From Archegozetes longisetosus (taxonomy: Eukaryota > Arthropoda > Arachnida > Sarcoptiformes > Trhypochthoniidae), in assembly GCA_018873245.2 (NCBI GenBank), contig JAEMBT020000007.1:10299129-10363128 (forward strand): a stretch of 64,000 nucleotides of DNA, given 5' to 3'. Within the stretch, counting starts at the first letter, position 1. The number at the start of each line of letters is the position of its first letter. This document shows positions 49,953 through 61,186 of the stretch, piece by piece. The notes under the pieces are model-generated. The model saw only the letters and a list, made by a program, of their open reading frames with translations, searched no databases and was not told the DNA's origin. Both the position numbers and the translations under genes were made by a program.

Positions 49953-49979
49953 GAATTGACAGAATTGACAGAATTGACT
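49953..49979. repeat. 9-bp tandem repeat, 3 copies
   Basis: GAATTGACA occurs three times in tandem (the last with a final T), plus a degenerate flanking copy. Confidence 0.75.
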
Positions 49980-50211
49980 GGATTGGTAAGAATTAATTCG
50001 AAGCTAACATTAAGTTAATGATAGGCAATTTGCTGTGCGAGTAGTTGTTATCTTATATGAGACAAAGCATTAGTCCACATAATACGGTTTTGTTATTCTA
50101 CTCGACAAAAACTATTTTAAAGACAATATAAGTGTGACAAATTGATGTGAAGTTATATAAGCGCTTTTGTGCAATTATTAGCACTCAGGTCTCCACTTAG
50201 AAACCTATGGC

Positions 50212-50427
50212 TCACTTAATAGAAATGTTCTCAAACATTAAAGCCAAGGTCATTATATTCTCAATTAGTCTCATTCTGGTTTGGATAATATCTCCAATAT
50301 CCCCCTTTTTATCTCTTCTTTCTTCTAATAACGACATCTGTTCTGCCTTAAGAGATATATGAATGGCAGCTTTTTCTAGGCAACCTAACAACATATTTGC
50401 CCAAAATTTTGGTTCAATAAAATACTG
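50212..50427 (-). other. Small helical ORF, unassigned
   Basis: A 60-codon ATG frame (starts MLLGCLEKAAIHISLKAEQ, contains LLEERRDKKGDIGDIIQTRM) continues open upstream to about 50427. Charged, coiled-coil-like composition stands out from the hydrophobic frames typical of this AT-rich DNA. No homologue was recognised and there is no neighbouring exon. Possible exon, small protein or remnant. Confidence 0.22.
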
Positions 50428-53400
50428 CTCTTATAGCAAAGTATGTCAGCTGAAAGACTGATTCATTGTTTACTTTGATACTGTGTTCAACACTACTGTC
50501 TATTCAGATTATACAAGACATCATAGTACAAGTGTATACCATCAACAGATATATCGTTCTTACTCTAAACCAAACAATCGATTCATATATAATCTAAGAA
50601 TAGAACTTATCATTAGATGACTCTATCTTATGAAACTTTGTCTCATTTAGCTCATTAATAACCAATTATGTTATGCTAAAACTTATAATATTCTGTACGT
50701 TGACCTGACACAAGAACTAATAGTCTTGATAGTAGTGACGCGTCACTCACATCTGGATATTTTTTATTTTGAATCTATTTTTTGTCAATTGTGTTTCGCA
50801 TTGAAACTAATGCTTGTTTTACCCATTTATTCAATTATGCTATCGATTTTTTATGTCAACTGAATATACTGTGAAAATAATGAGTTCAATTGGACTGATA
50901 CAATAATATCACGCAATATTACACTCTTTCAGTTCGTGAAGATTCCCCAAACCGGGTGTGACTTCCATTGAAAATTTGACAATATCGGCTAATATAAGCA
51001 AATCATACTTGCTTCTTAAACATTTTCTATGTTTTTCTGTCACAATTGGCATTGATTGTACTAAAAAAAGTACATTATATTTTCACATTTTATGAGAATT
51101 ATTCTTAGATACTAATCTTTTAAGTAGCAATCATTAGATGCACTCGAATGTTTCACTTATAGTCAAGTGCTTCGAATTCATAAACTACTTCAACATTTGT
51201 TAAGATAGTTTTAAAAATATAATAAAACTTATTCTCAAATAATAATAAGAAAAATAATTTATTGTTGTACTCAATATTTCTTTATACACAGCGTTTAATC
51301 TCGTTATTGGACTTCATTTAAGTCAAGTCTATAAATAAAAATTTTGGTTCGGTTTCATTTATTCTGAAGTCTAAATAGTCAATCAAATTGAGCTGCTTTT
51401 AAATTATCAGAACTTTCGATCCAACCACCAGAAACGCAAAATATACCGAAAATGATTGCTTCAAATTTTTAATATAACTTGTTTTAATGATATTTTCAGT
51501 TGAATGCTGTAATAAATTATTTGAAAGCCACAAATATTCGTGCCTTAGATCGTAATTGTCTCATATGAAGCGATTCATTAGGCAGTAAAATAGCATTAAA
51601 TCTAAAAATCGTAATCACTTATTCTACAAAACGAATTATTAATGAGAAAAATCCTATCTCTTTTCGTATTTATACTCATTCATAGATATTCTGCAATAAG
51701 TGCCATATATTTTCTATTCAATTATCTTGGAAGTCCCTAATGGTTAAGATAAGACTTTTTGACTAAAAGCAATTAAATCGAGTTCCATATTCCTGTAAAG
51801 TGTGTCCATTAAAAAGTTGGCATCGTTTGGCATCCTTTGCGGAAATGAACTATCTTGATTTTTCTTAGAAAAATTTAATAAAACCTTATCTAACACTAAG
51901 TGTCATCCGAAAAAGGCCTACTTAGCAATCGTGACATTTCGTAGAATTAGCATGACTCCTATGACTCTTTATGTTGAATAAAATATGATCCGTTTGAACT
52001 ACCTCGAGAAAGGTCTAGATTCAAAGCTAAAATCAATTGACATTCTCGCTAATTACGGATCAGAACTAGAATATGTAATTAATAAAACTTATTTGACACA
52101 ACTTTTAGCACCTACGCTTTGAAGCCAAGATAATTGAGGCCACCAGTGGTCTATTTTACTAGCGTTGATGATATTTGAAAGGGTAATTGTCACAAACTAA
52201 GGTGCATCTTCTAATCTTCTAAAGTGCTATTAAATTGTTTCATAGCTAAATACTGTGAGTTGTGTTATGACTCTTAATTTTACTAAACCTAAAACAAAAC
52301 TGATATGAATACAATAAGTCAAAATATACCTAATAAAATGTTAATGAAAGTTCTACTACTATATTGTCTTCTATATTCTCTTTATTGACCTATTATTTTT
52401 CATTACTAAATCAATAAATTTTGATTAATTCAATCGACTATAGATAAAAGAATACAGAGTTTACTGAAAAGATATGGAACTAGAATAACAATAATTAACT
52501 GACACATTTGAGGATACAATCAATTTGTTAACATTAATATAATTAATGAGAAGTTTGACTATAGGCATAATGATTTTTAAGCTGACAATCTCTCTCATAA
52601 TACAAACTATAATTGGGTTTCTTCTCAGAGTTGAAGAAATTAAAATAAGCGAAAAATAATGTATTAGTAGGAAAGAGCCAAAACTTAGTGAAAGTGCTGC
52701 TAAGCATGTAATTAAAGGCAGTTTAATTGAATTGGTTGACAGCTTCTGTGTTCTACACATGAAATGTTTCAGATAAAAGCCAGAGAATCCATATGTTAAT
52801 GACATCTCAACAATAATCAGTCGACAATATTAGAGTAAATTGAATTTTAGGAGAAAGTATCCGCATAACAGTGCTTATAATTACAATTTTATTCAAATAG
52901 ATTCAATAGGTTTGGAAGCACTCTCTTGAGATGAAATTAAAATCATGCCAACAAGTTATTCAAATAGACATTTATATGCAATCAAATATCAAACATATTG
53001 AAAGAAGTTATTATCAAAGTAATGAAAGACTCTTTATTTGTGAAATTCAAAGCGTAAACAATAAAGTTTAGAAAAGTTTGCTTGAAAGACATGGATTCTA
53101 TCGTATAGTGAAAATCAGTTTTTAGTGAAAATGTTACTGACGCCTAAGAATTGACTTGATATGCTTAGTAGAGCATAATCACAATGTGTATTAGAAATTT
53201 TTTATCAGCAATTTCTACTTTCATGTGAAAATTGATTGATCGCCTATCTTAAGGCAGCAACGAGTAAAAGGCATCGGTTTAGAAACCTATCAAAAGTAGC
53301 AGCACTTCAGTAACTCAACTCAAATGCTGTTTTAGTGCTTTTAAGTTCCGTCGACTTTTGCACAATATTACCAGAAAGTGGTCTTTAGCGAAGAGTTACT

Positions 53401-55785
53401 AGAAATCGATAATTTTCGGTTAAATGACTCCAATTGATTAATGAGGCAACAAATTCGAGGTTGTTCGAGGTTTAAATGAGTTGTGCGCAGAATATTAAAA
53501 ATTGTTTTACCGCAACAAATACTCTTGATTATATCTGTGTGCAGTCACAAACTTCGTGTTTATGTGTTCCATATTTAAGTTGGGATAGTATGAACTCATT
53601 CTATAATAACTACATTAAAATTATTCATTTGCATAATGCTATTTGACAAAAATTGATGGAATTATTAACTTTTATGCTTTCGAAATAACTTTGATCGTGT
53701 ACTAGTAGATAATGTTAGGCGAGTTTATTCTTCTTATTCGTCTAATGTCTATGCTTTAAATTGCACTGAGTAAAATAATAGCTTATTGAATATCTAGAAA
53801 ACGTGTAGCACAAACAGTAATGCAATAGTAACAGAGAAAATGTATGCGACAAATAGTCAAATAGTACTAAAATAGATATTTACATGATTTTCTCTTTGTG
53901 CTCCATAAATATTTGCTTTAAGGCATATAAACGAAACGTTGAAATTACTATACTTGAAAAATTTCAAACAATAGCAGAATGAATTGTTGAAATTTTTACT
54001 TTTCGTTTGATTGGTTGATAAGTTGATCAAAGACTACATAAACTAATGGACATCATAGTTTAAAAGTACGATAAGTTTTCAAAAACATATCCTATTGCTA
54101 AATGTCAATCGAATATGGAGTTTGAAGAAAAATGTATGAATAATTAATATAAATACAGGGTTGTGAGTACAATACACAATGCGGTATAAATGTATTAAGT
54201 ATGGATCTACTTTAGCAAAGCATACTATTAATGTCCTTTTCAATTACTTTTAGATTCATTAAAATGTAGAGCTCTAAATAACAGCGATCAAGTATTCGTA
54301 TTTCAACTTTATTTCAATTCTTATAAGTTCAGTTCAATATAACTAATATTATAACAGTAGATGAAGTGAGCTTATTCATTTTGAACCGAATGAGTCTAGT
54401 TCATAATCGAATCAATCAATAATATATAGACTTTTTCTGTATATAGAGACCAAGTTTGAGAAAAGTCGAATTAGCGAAACTTTTATATTTATAAAGCAAA
54501 TGACTACCCAGAATTTGCTGTTTTATAGTCTTTCCTCAGGATATTGTGTTTTGTTCTTATACATTTATATTATATTCTTATTTGATTTGAGATATCATAA
54601 TAATATTAAACTGTTACAATATACTCCTTCATTTATTTGATAAGTAAAAGTCATAGCATATCTTGTAATACGTTCACTGTGCAGTCAATCTCTCTCTAAC
54701 TTATTCCAACGAACAGTTGATCCAGAGATCAATTATTGTTAAGTCTAAAGAGGATAAACTGAATTGAGTCGTTTGCACTCATCACATATTCTTGAGCTGT
54801 TTGGTTGCAATAGTAATTACTAAAAACAAACCTCTTAGTAATTGATGAATTTGAAAGTAAAACACTTGATTGATGACAAGAGTAATACATTCAAATATGC
54901 TTATTATGAATTTGACACATTGTCAATAATGTTGTAGTGATTACTCATAAAACATTGAGTATTCCAGTTTTCACCATATTATGAACAATCATTTTTAGAG
55001 AGAGGTTCGGGATTCAGCAAATAGAATTTTCCGTCCCCGAAAAAAATTCCCGGAAGTCATAAAAATATTTCAAAAAACAAAAATAATGAAGATTTAAGCA
55101 AAAACAATTCTTACACGTGCAGATGTGACTAATACTAATTGAAAAGAAGTCTTAACACCTTAGGGACTTGTGATTAAGTAGAAATTTGTTATCCAATAGC
55201 TTTACAAAACTATCTCATGTCAAAGTTTATTGAAAGTTTATTTATTGAAAATTGCAATTTTAGGATCCAGGCAAATGAAATTGACTCTTCCCGAGTAGAC
55301 TATTTCCCGGAAAAACCATTCTCTAGTGATTTAAAATTTAGCCTAATTGCAAAAAAATCAATAGGTTTTAGTTTTCTATTCTTCTGCTTGGCACAATATT
55401 GCTCCCAATCATTCGAAGTTATCAAATAAAAGATTTTCTGATCAATTAAATTGACTTGTTTGAGTAAGAAAGAGATGAACCATAATTTTTGATCCGCTCG
55501 TTACTATAGCCAGCTTCTAGACTTAAATTTTATTTGAACCAAAGCATTCAACGATTTCCAATCTTTTGAATTTCCTTTCAATCAATGAACAGGTTTTCGC
55601 TTAAAAGTTACTGAAAACCATTATTTACGGAATGATAAAAATGTGGAGCAAAGAATGAAGCCTACTATCAACGGATGCATCATTTTAGAGATGTTACGTT
55701 CCTGATTGCTTTTTCGGTTCAACTAAACAACGGTTCGCGAAAATAATATTACAACTACTACTGGCTTTTTGTTACCATTAACTTA

Positions 55786-55968
55786 ATGAAGTCTAAGAAA
55801 TGGAAGAGAGTTTCAAGTAAAATTGGCAGAGATATTGAGTATATATCTAAGAGATTATTAGATGAGTCGTTATTGACATGTAAGAGGTATGCACAGAAAA
55901 TGTTCAGGTATTACTTTAGACATGCAAATATTATTGGATTACCGTATGGAATAGTAAAATATGCTTAG
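55786..55968 (+). other. Small basic ORF, unassigned (60 aa)
   Basis: An ATG frame of 60 codons rich in Lys/Arg/Tyr (MKSKKWKRVSSKIGRD at the start, CKRYAQKMFRYYFRH later). No family, no splice partners and no clear promoter. It could be a smORF or chance. Confidence 0.18.
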
Positions 55969-58317
55969 GAACAGGACCACTAAAACATATATATGAATGT
56001 ATTAATTTGATAATATTGTATGAAATCTACATACTCTTATTTTGTAGACAAAACTAATCTCATATATGAAAAACAAGTCCCTTTTACTCCAATACTTTTA
56101 ATAATCCCTATACATTGATTCCCTATATTTATTCAGTTGAGAACTCTGATTGATTGTTTATAATTTAAACTTTATATTAGGTTGCGATGTAATGGCTCTA
56201 CAGTGGAATAATTATTTGAATATGTTCCAATAACTCAATCCCAAATAATTATAACTCGAGAAAAACTTTTCAGTAGAAATTAGTAACAACAATTCTCGAA
56301 TGCCAGAGGCAGATAATTCAATTGCTGGTAACTAATAGAGAATCTGAAGGTCGAGAATGACATGTATGAAAATATCTTCATTTGAAATGTCATGTATTGA
56401 GCACATATGTAACAAAATATGCTTATCAAATATTGATTTAAGTCTGAAAAGAGCTCAGTATTGCGCTAATTTGCATAATCAAAACATCAGACTATTGTTT
56501 ATACAGTATATCTAAGTGATATCTTTTCAGCACATCAATGAAAAATTTGATCAAGCTCATCCAAATTTCATGTTTTCGATAGATTGTAAAGTTTGACTGG
56601 ACCCCAGATCGAGAGAACTCGAGCCCTACACATGAAACGCACTGCAATTTATAGTTCTAGCAGATCGAATGACAATGCACTAAAACCTACTTTATTGATA
56701 TATTCAATACATATCATAATAATTGAGTACTTCAATTACTAAATGAAATTTCTTCTGAAGCAACGAATGCAGTATTAGAAAGCTCTTAACAAACACGTAT
56801 TAAATAACTTGTAAGTGCCGTTCAGCCAAACAAGAGAACTCTCCAAAACTATTTATTTATAAATATGTATTGATAGATAGCTTTGTGTAATAATATCACT
56901 ACATGTCAAGTATAATGTGAACGTCGTTCCAAATGTTATCAAAGTTTTAGATGAAAGCAATTGTTTTTGAGACTTTGAGCGTTTTACGTCGTCATATATC
57001 AAATTATGTCAATTATTTGCTTTTTATATGCAAATTAGTTTGATTTTCGATTATAAATCACGCTTTTATGTCAATAATTTCAATGTTAATACACTTTTGA
57101 AGCGTTTGCGTGGCATCTAGTAAATATAATATCTAACATAAATAAATATTTTCTCGATTGTAAGCATAACGTTGATTAAGCTTTTTATCGGAAATCCACG
57201 TAATGCTTGCGAGTAATGATTTCATGTATTTATAAGTGAAGCATTTGATAAAGCTGTGGGATCAAGTTTATGCAACTCTAGTGTTTTTGTGCGTATCACA
57301 AGCTTGGAGCAATAACTTTCTGTCCGTCCATTTTGTCTCATCTCTTATCACAATTGTTGGCTTAATTTACTTGTTTTCGTAGTTCTAATCAAAATGAATA
57401 CATTTTTGTTCATGTTTGCAAATTATTGAAACGCTATTTTGTGCTAAATTTAAGTGATATGATAACTGGATAACTGGATTGGATTGAGTCATGCTTATAT
57501 GATGCCACTCTTGTGACATACACAGCAGATATAATGCATTTGTTGTGCAAAGAATACATAAGCAATATTAAGCGATCAATTTATGTTATGAGTAATTTAG
57601 TGAATGGCAATTCTGCAATCAAGCGCAACATTATATGAGTCGCAATATTTATTGAGTCTAACTCTCTGATTATTGACAGAGGACTTCCTAAATAATCACA
57701 AAATATCCTAATTTTCTGACCAATATTCTCATGGCTTTCGCGATTAAAACTAATTGCTTTCATAAGATTTCCTTTTATGTTCTCTGAGTACGACTCAATG
57801 AAACGTTTATCAAATATTGTCAGTCATACTTCTTAATTTACAAATTTGAATAGGTGTTGATTTGATCAATTTTCTTGTTTCATCAATCAATCAGATTTCG
57901 AGTATTCTAGTGAACATTCTATTGATTTAATCGGTGTTACATCAAAATCGTGAACCATTGCTAGAGTTGACTCACACAGAGAAAACCCTCATTTCTTGAT
58001 TGAAAATAATTTTTTATAGAAGTTATATTAAGAAAGATTGTAAGGAAGTATCTTTGAAAGGGCAAAAATGAAGACTTTAACTACAGCTCTAACTAATTTT
58101 GTACTGCACTGTGTTTGTGTTGTTACCGATGAACACGGTATATGCTACTAAATCCCTATTGATAGTTTTGTTTACTAACTTTTTGATTAAATCCATCAAA
58201 GATACTGAATGACAAATGACCTAAAAACTTAATAAATGATTATATTGTAATTTGAATTTATTGGTTATTTCGTGAAAAGAAATCTAATGACTTGCTTGGG
58301 AGCTATCATTAAAAGTA

Positions 58318-58338
58318 TAAATCATAAATCATAAATCA
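58318..58338. repeat. Heptamer tandem repeat ATAAATC x3
   Basis: Three tandem copies of ATAAATC. Confidence 0.75.
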
Positions 58339-58634
58339 ACGTTCATAAGAGTAAAATATGCTCTTTCCGATTTTTCAAATATTAATCATCTCAACTGATA
58401 CACTGGACTCTTCAGCACATAATTAGCAAGTATAATATCCATGTCATATCGATTTAATCATTTTCTCCATGAGCTTGGACCGAATGTTTGAATTTATTTC
58501 TGTTTCAGGTTTTAAATTGTGATCACTAAGTGGTTGACATTAGTTGAACTAGAGTTCAATTTGACAAATTATAGCTGAAACTTGAATTTGAATCAGAGTA
58601 TAATAGGGTGCAGATTTTCAGCAATACCTTCATG

Positions 58635-58792
58635 CAGTAATACCTTGATAATATGGATCGCTAGGGACCTATAATTTACATTCTCCATAAAAAGATTTGA
58701 CTATAAAGAAGTCAAAATAAATCTAATCGGGTGTGTCGGTACTGGACTTGTACATTGACAATATGGAAAATTCACTATAAAGAGGTTGACTG
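58635..58792. mobile_element. pogo/Tigger-like MITE, diverged, ~158 bp
   Basis: The left end is CAGTAATACCTTGATAATAT with GGGACC inside. The right end is the complement of CAGTCAACCTCTTTATAGTG. It is more diverged than the other copies. Confidence 0.65.
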
Positions 58793-59522
58793 TCGATGCA
58801 TTATGGAAATGAAATCTTCAAATGTTTATTCTTACTAATAATTTGTTAAGCTTGAAACAACAACCTATTATTTTTAGTTTGAAGTCTGCATAATTTCAGT
58901 TGTGGACAGATTTGACACAATGTGTGCAAGATTGAAACGATGCTTGATTGAGATTTGCAAATTTATTACATGCTATTTTAAAAACTTGATGCCATGCTAT
59001 CAATCTTGTTCTAAAAAAATTCATTTATTATACTAGTATTAACGCAATCAAACCAAAAATAGTAAATCGATCACAAATTCTGTCTATTGTTTTGCTTCAG
59101 GACTCAACTGAAGACTTCAAAAAGAGTAAGAAATGTAGATAATTGTTTTCCTTTCAATTCGAAATAAAGAATATAATAATGGAGACAACAATAGAGAGAA
59201 GAAAAATGGAAATTACTTCAAACACTAGTAAAATATATGAACCGAATAAACACAAAAACCAAACAAACATGAATAAAATGAATAAATGCATTTAGAAAAT
59301 ACTTTTATTAGTAAAAAAATTTTCTATTTTTCGGAAATACGTACATCAAAAATATTATTCGACTATTATACTGAATAATAATTTGAGGATATGTTAGCGC
59401 TTTCATTCGACGAAATATGAAGTTTTTGAAAGCCTAAGATAAACGCTAATTCATATAACATATTGTGTGTTATGCGCAAGTAGGGCATATCAACAGTACT
59501 GTACATTGAGACCCGTACACTC

Positions 59523-59697
59523 AATCAACGATAGCAACTAGAAGTGATGCGTTGTCATAGCATGCTTTCATCAGGCCATAATATAACGGATATTAACAAA
59601 CTTGCACAATATTCTAAGTAATAATGAAGGCAAATTACAAATCAAATTTGTCGATGCAATTGATGCGCATCACTAACAAATTGACGTTGCAGTTGCC
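59523..59697 (+). mobile_element. Dispersed ~175-bp repeat, copy 2
   Basis: Colinear with 37528-37702 (see that entry). AGTGATGCG occurs near the left end, and inverted near the right end, supporting a terminal-inverted-repeat structure. Confidence 0.7.
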
Positions 59698-60933
59698 TCT
59701 TTCTTGTTTTTATATAGGATTTTTCAGTTCAAGACTGTAAGTTATTGTTTGTTTAAGTTACTTATGATATTAATACTCCTGCCTCTAAGTAGAAGAAAGT
59801 ATAGTCGAAGAATAGGCCGATATATTCATATTGTGTTACACTCTGATAAAAAACGAATTTATGTTCTCCCAAAATAATTTATTGGAGAAAGCAATGAATC
59901 CTAAGAATTGATTTTTTATAAATATTATATTGTAGGAGAATACTACTACTGAGGCCATTAATGACACTTGATTGTCGACAGTATTTTGTGTAGCTCTTCG
60001 ATTAGAAATGGTATTTGTTTTAATGTATTTTGTTCATTGTACACATCGAGGCTTTTGATTAAATGTTCGCCTGAAGTGGCAAACGTCATATTTTAAGTGA
60101 CTTTCCAAAGCCAAAATATATGATTTATTCATCTATGAATGCAACTCACTTTGCCCTCCTTAGTCTCTATTGTAAAGTTTGTAGTTTGAAGTTAGAATAA
60201 AGCCTAAAATGTTTCGATTACATTTATTAGACTACAAATACATTGTATTCATTGAGTGTAGAGCATTAGAGAATAATGAATCCCTTCTTTGCATCTCATA
60301 ATAATAATGATATCAAATTTTGATAATGCTGTACGTAACAATATTGTTTGTATGAAATGATTTGCAAAATAGCTCACAAATAAGAGCTAATTAGTAGTGA
60401 AAAAGCTTAGACTATAGACGTTTAGAAAGTATAATAGAAATACTACTCACCACTTCTCACAAACATAGACCCAATTAAGAATAATGAATAATAGCAAAGA
60501 AAAAGATTGTCACACACAATGTTTGAAGTCAATGAAGTTGGCATTATTCGCAATGTTACAGTTTACACTTTTAAATCTTTCATCAATTCAAGTGTTATTT
60601 GACATGGAATACTAGATATAGTAATGAAAATATATTTGATGCTAAAGCAAACATAATTAAAGTAGTGATACATATGTACAACTAATCAAAACTGGATTCT
60701 GTTCAAGTATTAAAGCGATTCGCAATTAATCCTAGTAATGCTGTTGTAATAATAGAAGTTAATCATTCGGGATCAAGCAAACTTTGATGGAAATAATGAA
60801 GGCGCACATTTCCCATTTAAATAATATAATACCGTAAAAGTTGGTCTCAATCCAAAGTGTGAAATAGTTGTAAAGCTAAAGCCAGAGTTACATTCACTTT
60901 AATACGAACGCACACGCACTACAATAGGCTTAG

Positions 60934-61182
60934 CGTACGACCAGATATTTGGTTTTATACCAGCATTCAGTTGAAGACACTCCTCCCCTTTGGATTTTCC
61001 TTCTTATTGAACAGTCATTGGATTTATTCGCCACAAGAAAAGTTATTCCTGATGGAGCGAAAGCACACGCTGACTGTCATCAAATTCAGTTACTCGACAC
61101 TATTGTCAGGTTGGTTTTGATGACCGCAGAGGAAAAGAAGAGTGGTATTGAAACTGAAATAATTTGGCTCGACTTTTTCTAA
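60934..61182 (+). other. Orphan terminal-exon-like ORF, 82 codons
   Basis: Begins after a GGCTTAG acceptor-like site and stays open to TAA at 61180-61182. The stop overlaps an AATAAA hexamer (61181-61186). The composition is protein-like (SVEDTPPLWIFLLIEQSLDL, then IPDGAKAHADCHQIQLLDTI) and the other frames are closed. There is no ATG in the first 64 codons, so it would need upstream exons, which I could not find. A GTTGGT donor-like site after DTIVR (61110) allows an internal-exon reading instead. Family not recognised. Confidence 0.45.
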
Positions 61183-61186
61183 TAAA

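Larger units (their letters stand above)
43962..58634. other. Gene desert
   Basis: Nearly 15 kb of AT-rich DNA with only short tandem repeats, small palindromes, two weak ORFs listed separately, and two TTCCCGGAA palindromes (55047-55055, 55304-55312). I see no exon with conserved motifs. Confidence 0.5.

Noticed and set aside
52461-52805. 114-codon minus-strand frame with an ATG and hydrophobic stretches
   Set aside because: Composition follows the AT bias and there is no recognisable membrane family or neighbouring exon.
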